Source: Charina bottae
Taxonomy: Eukaryota > Chordata > Lepidosauria > Squamata > Charinaidae
Length of the DNA stretch: 64,000 bases
Direction of reading: 5' to 3'
Assembly (NCBI GenBank): GCA_023362775.1
Contig: JALMGJ010000002.1
Coordinates: 61,802,914 to 61,866,913, forward strand
Numbering within the stretch: the stretch's first letter is position 1; every line of letters starts with the position of its first letter. The notes beneath the pieces were generated by a model that did no database searches, was not told where the DNA came from, and saw only the letters and a program-made list of their open reading frames with translations. The position numbers were made by a program, and so were the translations under genes. Below, one piece after another: positions 23,451 to 36,792 of this stretch.

Positions 23451-23744
23451 CCGATCGGAAAGTCTCAAGTTTGGAGCTTCGAATCCCTAGCCCCGCGTGA
23501 CAGAGTGAGCTCCTGCACTCGCCCCAGCTCTTGCCAACCTAGCAATTCGAAAGCGTGCAAATGCAAGTAGATGAATAGGTACCACTTCGGTGGGATGGTA
23601 ACAGCATTCTGCACATGTCATGCCGGCCACATGACCATGGAAGCATCTTTGGATAGCGCTGGCTCTTCGGCTAACAAACGGAGATGAGCACTGGCCCCTA
23701 GAGTCGGACACGACTGTGCAGGGGAAAACCTTTACCTTTACTAT
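23451..23744 (+). mobile_element. Sauria-type SINE lacking most of its tRNA head (copy 3)
   Basis: Matches the SINE at 12601-12934 from just before its B-box region to its tail (GAGTCGGACACGACTGTGCAG, then ACCTTTACCTTTA). The first 50 or so bases are missing. The left breakpoint coincides exactly with the end of duplication C copy 1. Confidence 0.88.
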
Positions 23745-23891
23745 ACCATTTTACACTTAACTAATTTCACAAATCTGATCACATGGGGTAGAGTTACCTC
23801 ACCCAGGATGAAAAAATCCAGATGACCGCTAGATGGCAGGAAAGACTGTCTTTTAAAAAAAATCATTTGGCTGCTATTAGGAGCCACAGCA

Positions 23892-24021
23892 GGGGGTGTG
23901 GTGGCTCAGTGGGTAAGACACCAGGCTTGTTGATCGGAAGATCGCAAGTTCGGAGATTCGAATCCCCCTAGAATCCACCGCCCCCTAGAGTTGGACACAA
24001 CTGTGCAGGATACCTTTACCT
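23892..24021 (+). mobile_element. internally deleted Sauria-type SINE (copy 4)
   Basis: The complete tRNA-like head (GGGTGTGGTGGCTCAGTGGG to GATTCGAATCCC) is joined directly to the tail (CCCCTAGAGTTGGACACAAC and ACCTTTACC), with about 200 bp of body missing. The right end abuts duplication C copy 2. Such a head-plus-tail derivative keeps the promoter and the LINE-recognition tail, so in principle it could still be mobilised. Confidence 0.85.
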
Positions 24022-24125
24022 TATGCGAATATTCTCTTGATATCCATCCCACTGGTAGTTGGAATAGTCTATATGCTAATATAGTACATAGAGACTCAGA
24101 AAACAGACTAAAGATACAGCAAGAA
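24022..24125 (+). repeat. local direct duplication C, copy 2
   Basis: Second copy of 23347-23450. It starts exactly where the SINE tail at 23892-24021 ends. Both inner borders of the duplication are thus SINE ends, which suggests SINE-mediated rearrangement. Confidence 0.9.
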
Positions 24126-24272
24126 ATGCTCATGAAGGTAGGAAATTACCGTGGTTAATGTGTTTACAAATTGTTGGAAGAATAAAAAGTGATCTCAAGA
24201 AAGAAAGAGGGACCATGAGAAAGATGACAGAATTTGAAGCAATTATAAAAAAAACAAGATCATATATTAGGA

Positions 24273-24650
24273 CAGAGCTTTCCAAACTGTGTGTCGCGAC
24301 ACAAAAGTGTGTCGCCACACACAGTCGGCTGTGTCGCCACACAACCCAGAAGTGGCAGCGGGGGTGTGTATGGTGGCGGCGGCAGCGGCGCACCATCGGT
24401 GCTTCTGCGTTTTAGCGGAGGCTGCCGCCACTGCCGCCACCATGCACACCCCCGCCCACACCGGGTTTTCCTGCGGCAACACATGAAAATCCAAAGGCGC
24501 CACACCTGCGGCGGTGCGCAAAGACCGAAAGCGGCAGCAGCGCTTCTGGGTTTTTGCGCGCTGCCACGGCGGCGGCACTTCCGGGTTTTCCCGCGGCGAC
24601 ACACCAAGGGCGGTTGGTGTGTCACCGCGGGAAAACTTTGGAAAGCCCTG
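24273..24650. mobile_element. hAT MITE (family 1, GC-rich, copy 1)
   Basis: Perfect 8-bp target duplications TATTAGGA at 24265-24272 and 24651-24658. Inverted ends are CAGAGCTTTCCAAACT and ACTTTGGAAAGCCCTG. The interior is GC-rich with GTGTCGC repeats and GCGGC triplets and encodes no transposase. Further copies of this end family lie at 35768, 39731 and 55405. Confidence 0.92.
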
Positions 24651-24734
24651 TATTAGGATATAAACTATTATATTAGGATATAAACATATATATATATATA
24701 TAATATAATATAATATAATATATATTATTATATT

Positions 24735-25605
24735 GAAATATGACATGGGACAAAACAAATTAAAAATTGCATGATAAAATGGGTGCAAAACTTCAAAGAT
24801 GCAATCATAGAATGACAATGGAAAGAGCTATGGAGAAAAAGATAAAATAAAATTTACTCCAAGCTACAGTTTAAGGAAAAATTGGTATAAAATGTTTTAT
24901 AGATGGTATATAACTCCCTCAATAATTACTAAGATGGATAAATAATATAACAATAAATGTTAAAAATGCCACACAAAAAAAAGAAGGAACATTTTACCAT
25001 ATGTGGTGATCATGTAAAAAAAAATCAAAATATTCAAACCATTCTAAAAATAAAATTTGAACTGAAACCACAAATATTTCTGTTAGGTATAATCCCAGAA
25101 AATATCAGTGAAAAATATCACAATTTACTAAGATACATGCTAACTAATACATGCAAGGACAAATTTGGCATAACAACACTGGGAAAAAAAAAACTTTGCC
25201 GATGATACAAGACTCAGAGACCTAAATTAGAGAATATGCAGCAATGGCAAAACTTCCCATATATATTAGTTAGAAGCCTAACTAAATTCAAACAGGAATG
25301 GGACCTTTATGTATGACACATTACATAGCAAGGCAAATTTAAACGTTTGGAATATGGCTTCTAGGGAAAGATCTATGAGACAAGTGAAAAATATCAGATA
25401 AAATGACTTAAATAGATACTATCAATAACTACCAATGTTCAATGTAAAGTATGAATATTTAGGTTAGAGATTGGAGAAGCAAATGGAAGGGAAGAGGAGA
25501 AGGATCACTGAAAAGTATTTCTGTAACTTTTTTTATTCTATAGTTGTTTTTTCTTACTCTGTTTTATACCTTTAACTTTCTAAAAAAAACCTGTTAAACT
25601 TAAAA
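24735..25605 (+). mobile_element. decayed 5'-truncated L1 LINE
   Basis: The plus strand translates in pieces to the distal L1 ORF2: KNWYKMFYRWYITPS near 24880-24920, then a form of GTFYHMWW near 24990, then ELKPQIFLLGI near 25060-25095. Stops and frameshifts are frequent. The 3' UTR ends in an A-run near 25605. The left limit is uncertain because it fades into TA-rich DNA. It is older than the antisense L1 at 20521. Confidence 0.75.
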
Positions 25606-26265
25606 AAAAAGAATTGGAGATTTAGGGGACATGGGGGCTCACTACAAAAAAGTATTATATAGTCCTAAAAGGAGATATCTCCGTCCAATATCTACAGCTG
25701 GATTGCTTTTTATATATCAGTCGTTGAATTGTTTCTTTTCTTTTCTTTTTCTTTTTTAATAAAGAGGCAACTGGGAATTTGGTAATATTTCCTGACTGAA
25801 GGGACTGTAAATTCTGGCAACAATTTGTATAAAAGGACTTACTACAATGTGACTCTTAGTAGATTTTTTTTTCTTGTCATACTCTAGTTTCCACAAACCT
25901 GGGGTCTTGCAACAAAGGGCCTAACAAGGATGACCATGTCCCCAGTTTTTAAAAATAATACTTTGTAGAGATGAAAGGCACATAACTCCAGATTTTAGTT
26001 GTTCCAGATTCTTCCACTGCCTGTCCCAGCTTGCCTCTGGGTTCCACATAGACCCAGAATATTCTTCATAAATGAAGCAGTAGGTCAGCATGACAGCTGC
26101 ATTCTACAAAAAAACCAAAACTGGGTTGGAAAAAAAAATAAAAAGAAACAGGCAAGATTGGGGAACAGTAGAAATGGCAATGCACAGTGAATTAGAAAGG
26201 ATGGAGAGACCTCCAAAGAAATTTTAAAAATGGGGTTCTTTTGTGAGAAGGAGAGAGAAAGGCAG

Positions 26266-26315
<50 letters not shown>

Positions 26316-27056
26316 GGTATGGAATGAAGTAGAGCATATAGTTCTTCTTTGCCTGTAACATAATGCTAAAGAAAGATCACTGTATGCTCAATGGAGGGTA
26401 GTCTGTATATGGGGACTGGAAGTCTACCTTTCCATGTGTTTAGATTCTTGGGCAAGTTGTTTATCTTTGAGGATCACCCATTGGCCTTTCTGTGAAATAG
26501 GGGTTGGATGACTGGCTGCACCAGTCACAGGAACTATTTTGTTCCTATGTTCTTGGGACACATTATGGAAATACAAAATACACCCAGTGGATCAACAATA
26601 AGAAACCAGTCATTTTGTTACATTGCATCCATTCTCTGCATTCTGTATAGCAGCACTAAATATAGAACCTAACACTTTCTAATTGTAGTGTTTTTCTCCA
26701 GCATTGTTATTTTCTCACAGGCCAACTGAAAGCCTTTATGGTTTTAGCATCAGCTGACAAATAAAACCAAGCACATGTCAAGGAATTTAGACCTTCCTAT
26801 ATGTCTGCTGTTTCAAACACAGGTCTTGAAAACCTGGAATATATCAGTCTGTCTGAAACCATTGAGAAACCATCCAGTGAGGTTTGCTTTATTTTACTGA
26901 ATAACTGGCAGTTTTGAAGAGGTGGAAAAATTATAATCATAATATGATTTTCACAGCATAACGACATACAGCTAGTGATTGATAGCATATCCCTATGACC
27001 CACAGAGGTCTTGCTTAAACTGTTGTATTTTAATTTTATGGGCATTATAAAACAAT
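25606..27056. other. mostly unassigned, with one (TG)n microsatellite
   Basis: Single-copy-looking sequence. A GT/TG dinucleotide repeat of about 48 bp lies at 26266-26312. No gene is supported. Confidence 0.5.
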
Positions 27057-27058
27057 AT

Positions 27059-27089
<31 letters not shown>

Positions 27090-27490
27090 TTCATTCATTC
27101 ATATTTATACCCCGCCTATCCCCTCCCTATCGGAGGACTCTAGGCGGCTTACAATATCACACATCCAATTACTAACAATTCATATATTTATTTTTTAACA
27201 ATGTTACAACCGCGCGATTAGGGAGGAGGTAAGGGAACCGGCTCTTCTTCCGCAGGCATCGGAACTACATGCCCCAGAATGCCTCGCTTCTGAGCCGGCT
27301 GCTGACGTCCTGGAAGTTGTTAATCGGGATCCGCCATCCTCAGCCGCCATCCGTGGGAGTCTCCAGATCTTCCTCCTCGGTCCGAGGGCAACCCCCCAAA
27401 AGGAACGCCAGCATATTCTCCCACGTAAGTGGTACCCATTTATCTACTTGCCTTAGCTTTCGAATTGCTGGGTTAGCAGCATATATTTTC
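27057..27490 (-). mobile_element. tRNA-SINE of a second family, 5'-truncated (copy 1)
   Basis: On the minus strand it ends with GCCGCCTAGAGTCCTCCGA-like sequence, then a GGCGGGGTATAAATAT block and an (AAAT)n tail (27057-27092). It contains the AAGTAGATAAATGGGTACCAC box shared with 28195-28644 and 40552-41042. The 3' end resembles L2/CR1-type LINE tails, implying a different LINE partner from the Sauria SINEs. Confidence 0.8.
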
Positions 27491-28194
27491 CATAAGAACC
27501 TGGCATTAATAGGTTATTTAATGCAGATCTGGAGGGCATAAGACCTTACCTGCTTTCCCCCCGCCTCCAAATTTCTGGAGACTGGCTTCATTATAGCTCA
27601 TTTGTCTTTTACTAACGAAGAAAAAATTAGGAATGCCAGAAAGGAGGGTGATCAAACTTAGTTAAGAAAAATGAAATACAACACTGAATAAATGCAAAGG
27701 AGAAAATATTCAATTAGGTTCTAATTATCTGTTGTAAATGTAGATATAAATATGTCTGCATATATATTGCTATTTTATGCATTTCCTGTCTGAACTTCAG
27801 TATCACCATTTGGGGTAAGTTATAATGCAGGAGGTTTATGAAATTTGGAGGAAAGTCAGTGAATTTATTTATTTTATATTTATAACAACCTCCCTGTAAG
27901 TTGTTAAAGCACCACTTATGGCCCTTAGTTCATCATGGTTTTTGTCCTAGCATCAATCCTCTAAGGTACTTAAGCTGAAAGATGGAGGCTGCCTTTATGA
28001 AAAATGCAGAATGCTGGCTAGGAATTCTAGGAAATGTGGTCACAAGTCATTTTGGGGACATCAGGGTGGAGAAGGTCATTCTTGCACTACACCACATTGT
28101 TATGTTGCATTGAGAAGCTCACTGTCTTAAAGAGGTGGACATTTAAGCACTGGTGATTTTAGCTTAAAACAATTTTGAAAACACTACATATCTT

Positions 28195-28594
28195 GTAGGC
28201 TTCCACCACTTGTATAACCTGTCGACCCAACAGTTCAAAAGCTTAGCAAGTAGATAAATTGGGTACCACCTTAAAGTGGGAAAATATGCTGGCGTCCTGT
28301 CCTGTCTGGGGTCAGGTTCCATCGGACGGAAGATCTTTCGAATGGCTGCAGATCCCGGAAGCAACAAACATCTACAGGAAGTCAGCAGCCGGCTCCAAAG
28401 GAAGGCACCTTGGGACATGTAGTCCAGAAAGCCAGGAAGAGCCGATTCCCTTACCCCCTTCCCTTGCGCGCGGATTGTATAATGAAAGAACACTTTGATG
28501 TATAACGTATAATTTATAATTTGATGTATAATGATGTATATAAGCCGCACAGAGTCCTCGGTTAGGGAGGGGATGGGCAGGGTATAAATACAAA

Positions 28595-28644
<50 letters not shown>
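28195..28644 (+). mobile_element. tRNA-SINE of the second family (copy 2)
   Basis: Shares with 40552-41042 the blocks CAACAGTTCAAAAGCTTAGC, GATAAATTGGGTACCACC and CTGGCGTCCTGTC, the 3' block AGAGTCCTCGGTTAGGGAGG and GGGCAGGGTATAAATA, and an (AAAT)n tail at 28589-28644. The tRNA-like head is not preserved. Confidence 0.82.
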
Positions 28645-28645
<1 letters not shown>

Positions 28646-28771
28646 CTAACCTCACATGCATCAATTCCAAGTAGCAAGAAATATATTTTAGAGCTAAAGT
28701 AAAAAAAAAAGTTTTCTCTATCCTTCTGTTATCATGCTTTCATTCACATAATATATCTTTGTAGTGGGTTT

Positions 28772-28977
28772 GATTTGGACACATTAGCTCTCTGGAGAAG
28801 GCTCTAATGCTGGGAAAGGTGGAAGAAAAGAGAAAAAGACAACTAGAAGCAAGATGGATGGACTCAGTTACAGTGGCAATGGTGCATCTAACCAGAGCAG
28901 GTTAGGGACAGATCATCATGGAGAAAATGATGTGGTCTACGTGGCTGCTAACAGTTGACATTGACTTGATGGCATCT

Positions 28978-28985
<8 letters not shown>
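28772..28985 (+). mobile_element. old BovB-related LINE 3' fragment
   Basis: The plus strand translates near 28795-28860 to ALMLGKVEEKRKRQLEARWM, which aligns with TLMLGKTEGKRRRGRQRMRW of the intact BovB C-terminus. It ends in GACTTGATGGCATCTAATC and runs into a (TCAA)n microsatellite that may have grown from the LINE tail. Confidence 0.7.

Positions 28986-29015
<30 letters not shown>
28978..29015 (+). repeat. (AATC)n microsatellite
   Basis: About nine AATC units directly follow the BovB-related 3' end, suggesting microsatellite birth from the retroelement tail. Confidence 0.9.
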
Positions 29016-29016
<1 letters not shown>

Positions 29017-29339
29017 GGGTTTAAAACAACAGGCTGCCCAAGGTATAAAAGTAGAAGATCCCATTCTGATGAGATTCCCTCATAGGTCAATTGGAGGAAC
29101 TCAATTTCTAAAGAAAAAATAGGAAATTGTTTTCTTTAAAATGTGCATGAATGGGATAGAGAGTGGGGGGAAATGAAATCATTGTGAAATTGATTCAATG
29201 GTTTCTTTTTTACAATGGACTAACTGCAACTGTGATTTTAGGAACCTTCATCTGCCTTTGTAAGATGATTATATAACAGAAATTAAGCTATATACTTCAT
29301 TGGCGATCACTCGTAGCCGAGTAAGATTGTCTTCCAAAG

Positions 29340-31148
29340 GTAAAATTTTAACAGTGGATCCGTAAGTGGGTATAAAGGCCAATTCTGGATCTGCACAACC
29401 TCCCACAATGAGGGCATAGGTTTCCAGGAGGGAGACGGTCATGATGAGGGTTTGCCTGACGTGCCTTCCTTTTAGCTCTTTTCTCCCTTTCGCCCTGTAC
29501 TCGTGCTTCTTCAAAGTCCATAGCGCCATTAATAAAGGCTGACCTCCAATTGAAACGCTCATGAGTTAGGGCTTCCCAGTTCTCAATGCTGATATTACAT
29601 TTTTTTAAATTAGCTTTGAGAGTATCTTTGAATCTCTTTTGCTGTCCACCAATATTCCGTTTTCCATTCTTAAGTTGGGACTAAAGTAGCTGCTTTGGAA
29701 GACGATGGTCAGGAATTCAAACAACATGACCGGTCCAGCGAAGTTGATGTTGGATGATCATTGTTTCAATGCTGGTGGTTTTCGCTTCTTCTAATATGCT
29801 AACATTAGTCTGCCTATCTTTCCAAGTAATTTGCAGAATTTTTTGGAGGCAGCGTTGATGGAATCTTTCAAGAAGTTGGAGGTGGCGTTTGTAGAGGGTC
29901 CATGTTTCACAGGCGTACAGAAGGGTTGGTAGTACAATGGCTTTGTAAACAAGCATTTTGGTCTCCCTGCGAATGTCCCGATCCTCAAACACTCTACGCT
30001 TCATTCGGGAGAAAGCTACACTCGCAGAGCTCAGGCGATGCTGAATTTCAGCGTCGATGTCGGCTTTTGTAGATAGATGGCTGCCGAGATAAGAAAAGTG
30101 GTTGACATTTTCTAGTGACACACCTTGAAGCTGGATTGATGGTACTGCAGAGGGATTGGTTCGAACTTGCTGGTAAAGCACTTTGGTTTTTTTAATGTTA
30201 ATCGAGAGGCCGAGCTTTTCATATGCTTCTGCAAAGATGTTTAGGATAGTTTGAAGATCTTCTTCGGAGTGTGCACACACTACGTTACCATCAGCATATT
30301 GAAGTTCTATAACAGAAGTTGTAGTTACTTTATTTTTTGCTTTCAGCCTACTAAGATTAAAAAGCTGTTCGATATATAATTTCTTCACCAGTAGGAAGTT
30401 TCTCTTCAAAAAGGTGTATAATCATAGCGATGAAGATAGCAAATAAGGTTGGAGCAATAACACATCCCTGTTTAACGCCGGATTCCATTTTAAATGGATC
30501 GCTGTGAGGGCCATTGTTATTCAGGATTGTTGCCATCATGTCGTCATGGAGTAGCCGCAAGATGTTCACAAATTTATCAGGGCATCCGATTTTCAGAAGG
30601 ATGGTCCAGAGAGCAGTACGATTTACAGTATCAAAAGCTTTAGTCAGATCAATAAACGCCATGTAGAGAGGGCGGTTTTGCTCCTTGCATTTTTCTTGAA
30701 GCTGTCGTGCAGTGAAGTTCATATCCACTGTTCCCCTGGAAGGGCAGAAGCCATTTTGCGTTTCAGGGAGGATGTCTTCTGATACAGATAGGAGACGGTT
30801 TGCAATGATCTTTGCCAGGATTTTGCCTGCTGTGGCTAGAAGGGAGATGCCTCGATAGTTTCCACAGTCTGTTCTATCACCCTTTTTAAAGAGAGTGATA
30901 ATTATGGCATCCCTAAAGTCTGCTGGAATCACCTCCCTCATCCAGATTTTTTCGATGAGCTTATGAAGTTGTTGTGTAAGTTCAGGCCCACCTTCTTTAA
31001 AGACTTCAGCAGGAATCCCATCAGGTCCACTAGCTTTGTTATTTTTCATTTGTTTAGTGGCTTTACTGACTTCCTCCAAACTAGGGGGTACTGCAAGCTC
31101 ATTTCTTATTTGTTTTTGCGGGATTTGCAAGAAGACTTCATCAGCCAC
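29340..31148 (-). pseudogene. family-2 LINE reverse transcriptase, inactive
   Basis: The RT reading starts with NNKASGPDGIPAEVFKEGG and passes through NYRGISLLATAGKI, FIDLTKAFDTVNR and VKQGCVIAPTLF. A frameshift near 30360-30410 breaks it, and it continues to a C-terminal region like that of the second copy. The catalytic YADD box reads YADG (near 30290), so the polymerase would be dead even if the frame were restored. The C-terminal zinc-finger-like motif lies near 29340-29440 in a shifted frame. Confidence 0.82.
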
Positions 31149-31568
31149 AGTAGAGTGACTTGTACCATGGTTTGTTGGTCCATAGATGGCCTTTATGGCA
31201 TTAAAAAAGCCCCGTGCATCATGAGCATCTGCAAAATGTTGGGTTTCTTGGGCTTTTTTTATCCACCATATGTTCTTAAGTTCTCTAGTTCTTCTTTAGA
31301 CTTCTGCCTTTGCACTGGCGTAGATTTTTTTCTTAACGGCACAGTTAATATCTTTTTGCCATATCCGGAAGGCTTTCCTTTTCTTGTCAATAATATGTTC
31401 AATCTCACTATCGTTCTCATCAAACCAGTCCTGATTTCTCTTAGTTTGGTATCCGATAGTTTGTTCACAGGCTGAAATAATAGAAGTCTTCAATTTAATC
31501 CAGTGTTCCTCAACATTTTCAGGAAGTTCCATAGGCAGATGTTCCTTCAGAGTTGATTGAAAGCAAGC

Positions 31569-32648
31569 TCATTTAATACAATCTTGAAGGGCCAGTGTAT
31601 TCATTTTACGCCTTGGTTTTCTTCCTTGGAGCCTACGATGAGGGACAATCTTTATGGCCATCGTGGATTGAATTAATCGATGGTCTGTCCAGCAGTCATC
31701 GGCGCTCGTCATGGCTCTGGTGAGAAGTACATCACGGCGATCTCTAGCATGGACAATTACATAATCTAAAAGATGCCAGTGCTTCGACCGTGGGTGCTTC
31801 CAAGATGTTTTAAATTTATTTTTCTGGTGAAAGAGTGTGTTAGTAATGACAAGGTTATGCTCTGCACATTTAGTCAGAAGTAAGATTCCATTCATGTTGC
31901 TGTTGTCAACTCCTTCTTTCCCAATGATCCCTGGCCACAAATCAAAGTCACACCCAACTCTTGCACTGAAATCGCCCAGGAGGATAATTTTATCCTCCTT
32001 TGGTATCTCTGATAAGATGGTGTCCAGCTGGGTATAAAATTTTTCCTTGATATCCTCATCTGCATCTAGTGTTGGTGCGTAAGCACTTAGGATAGTTGCC
32101 TGTTGGTTTTTGGCGAGTTTTATTTGCAGAGTTGAGAGTCGTTCGTTAATCCCAGTGGGAACTTCTGACAAGAGCTTCACAAGGTCGTTTTTGATAGCAA
32201 AGCCTACCCCATGTATTCGTCGTTCTTGTTCAGGCAGTCCTTTCCAAAAGAAGGTATAACCTCCTTTTTCTTCCTTCAACTGTCCTTCTCCTGCTCTTCG
32301 AGTTTCTTGGAGTGCTGCTATATCAATATTAAAGTGTCTCAGCTCCCTTGCAATAATGGCAGTCCTACGTTCAGGTCGTTCACTATCCATATTGTCTTGC
32401 AGTGTCCATATATTCCATGTTCCAAAAATCATGTGTTTTTTACGACTGCTAGATGGTGACCCCACTGGTCGCGGTAATCCAGTCAGGGAGAAAATGAGGC
32501 AGACTATGTTTAGGGCACCTTTTCTAGCCCCCTCCCCATATGGGGTGAGCAGAGTGTATCCTAAATAGGGCTGCTCAGTTGTGGATACAGCTGCCGAACT
32601 ACTCAACTGCCTCGATCCTTGAGTCAGGGCGACTGAATCCGTATCCAC
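31569..32648 (-). pseudogene. family-2 LINE AP-type endonuclease
   Basis: An open stretch of 359 codons. APE-type motifs are in order: FGTWNIWTL, ALQETR with the catalytic Glu, LSAYAPT, LLGDFSARVG and DDCWTDHRLI with the catalytic Asp-His. In active elements this domain nicks target DNA to prime reverse transcription. The following 420 bp (31149-31568) hold linker sequence in a shifted frame. Genome pipelines often label such ORFs craniofacial-development-protein-2-like, a name that comes from a BovB endonuclease captured by a ruminant gene. Confidence 0.85.
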
Positions 32649-32995
32649 CGCCCATGTGCTGGTCCATGACTAGGAGCTTCTGGATTTCACAGTCCTGCCC
32701 CTGTTGCCATTCGTCAATCGCCATGGGACTTTTGGTTGTTTTGGGTTTGGTGTGGTTGGAAGACGCCTGTGCGTGAATTTGTTTTATGTGTGGAGATCGG
32801 TGCACAACGATCAGCACACAACCTTCACAGAAAAAGGCTCTAATCCAATGGCATGGATACCATGACGATTGGTGACCTTTTGTCTGCTGCAGCCTTCATC
32901 CGCCTTCGCAGCCGTTGTAACAATACACCTTGTTATCTTCCGCCTGTTCTGCCATTGAGGACTTTCTTGGATCGTTCTTTTTCTGGTTCCTCCCC

Positions 32996-33118
32996 CTGGA
33001 CCTTACTGCCATGTGTGACCCTACCAGGAGTACATGACTCCTGACGGCTTCGCTCACAGGGTTAATTGAGAACACACAAGCCCACTCACCACAACAAGGT
33101 GACGATCCAGCGAGTGAG
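32996..33118 (-). ncRNA. candidate HDV-like self-cleaving ribozyme at the LINE 5' end
   Basis: On the minus strand the element starts at 33118 with CTCACTC, which pairs with GAGTGGG at 33087-33081 (7-bp P1 with one G-U). Between them lie CTGGATC (33110-33104) and a CAC/GTG P3. CTGGATC pairs with GGTCCAG at 33002-32996 (7-bp P2 with one G-U). A long P4-like hairpin closes with TGTGTG/CACACA (33078-33073 with 33017-33012), and the joining strand carries GGCAGTAA. The order of helices matches the HDV double pseudoknot, and the predicted cut falls exactly at the element's first base. P1.1 is not clear. Worked out by hand. Confidence 0.45.
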
Positions 33119-33128
33119 GCTATATACT

Positions 33129-35711
<2,583 letters not shown>

Positions 35712-35767
35712 GGCATCACATTGATGAGTTGACTCAGTTGAACCAATAAGTGTTCTATAGTGTAGAT

Positions 35768-36061
35768 CACAGCTTTCCAAACTGTGTGTCGTGACACAAA
35801 AGTATGTCGCCTGTGGGGCCCAGGTGTGTCGCATCAAAACCCAGAAGCGCTGATGGTGGGGCGGCAGCAGGCCATCAGCGCTTCCGGGTTTTCGCACAGC
35901 ACACAAGGACACCGCTGCCGCCACCGCTGCGGCGCACAAAAACCCAAAAGTGCTGCAATGGCAGCGGTGTGCAAAAACTGAAAGCGGCAGCAGCGGCGCT
36001 TCCGTTTTTTTGCGTGTGCCGCCGATGGTGTGTCGCCGCAGGAAAAGTTTGGAAAGCCCTG
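35768..36061. mobile_element. hAT MITE (family 1, copy 2)
   Basis: Perfect 8-bp target duplications GTGTAGAT at 35760-35767 and 36062-36069. Ends are CACAGCTTTCCAAACT and AGTTTGGAAAGCCCTG; the left end has one change from the family consensus. The interior is GC-rich with GTGTCGC and GCGGC motifs, as in the copy at 24273. Confidence 0.92.
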
Positions 36062-36534
36062 GTGTAGATATTCAAAGCAGCTGAACACAAAATACTGGAA
36101 AGGAATAGTACCCTGAAGTTGACTCTGTGTACATATATATTGTTCTGTTCCTTGGTGTTCTTTTTGCAATATGTTGGTATGTTGTTTTGTTGTGTGTATG
36201 CATAAGTTAGTTATTGAGATTTCTGATAATTTCCTAATTTACTGTGGGAAGACTTTCACCATTCTTGGAGAAGGAAGCAATTACAATAGATTTTCAGTAA
36301 GTGCTAAAGTGGTGTAGGCCAGGATTCTATTGCCATCAAGTACCCACTCTGATGTGCTACTCCTGAATTGATAATGGAGACATACAAAATTTAAGTAATA
36401 GTTTTGGGTCAACATAGAAAAAGCAGAGTGTGGTACATAATCACTTGGAAACAGTGGAAACCACTTGGAAACAGGGTGGAAACAGGACTCAAGTATGCCA
36501 CCTGTGTGCATTGTAGAAAATGCATTACTATATT

Positions 36535-36792
36535 GTTTGTTTATTTATTTATTTATTTATTTTCTATCCCACCTTTATAATTTTTATAAATAACTCAAGG
36601 TGGGGAACGTACCTAATACTCCTTCGTCCTCCTCCTTTCCCCACAACAACAACCCTGTGAGGTGAGTTGGGCTGAGAGAGAGTGACTGGCCCAAGGTCAC
36701 CCAGCCGGCTTTCATGCCTCAGGCGGGACTAGAACTCGCAATCTCCTGGTTTCTAGCCTGTTGCCTTAACGACTAGACCAAAGTGGCTCTCT
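36535..36792 (-). mobile_element. MIR/CORE-like tRNA SINE (copy 1)
   Basis: The minus strand begins AGAGCCACTTTGGTCTAGTC with a B-box-like GAGTTCTAGTCCCG, then GTGACCTTGGGCCAGTCACT, the hallmark of MIR/CORE-type SINEs. It ends with CACAGGGTTGTTGTTGTGG, a GGTGGGATAGAAAATA-like block and an (AAAT)n tail. The copy at 56415-56655 has the same structure and orientation. Confidence 0.85.

Larger units (their letters stand above)
29297..33118 (-). mobile_element. full-length but decayed RTE-like LINE (family 2, copy 1)
   Basis: A 10-bp target duplication, GCTATATACT, at 29287-29296 and 33119-33128 fixes the ends and shows that the copy is full length, 3822 bp. On the minus strand it has a 5' leader of about 470 bp, an APE-type endonuclease, a reverse transcriptase, a C-terminal cysteine/histidine motif and a short 3' UTR ending at GGCGATCACTCG (plus-strand view). 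Its 5' leader resembles that of BovB, so I group it with RTE, but the domain sequence could also suit the Nimb/I group. Frameshifts, an internal deletion near 31155 relative to the copy at 61730, and an active-site change make it inactive. Confidence 0.85.

Noticed and set aside
24289..24656. 121-codon open frames on both strands
   Set aside because: They are GC-rich interior sequence of a hAT MITE with defined terminal repeats and target duplications.
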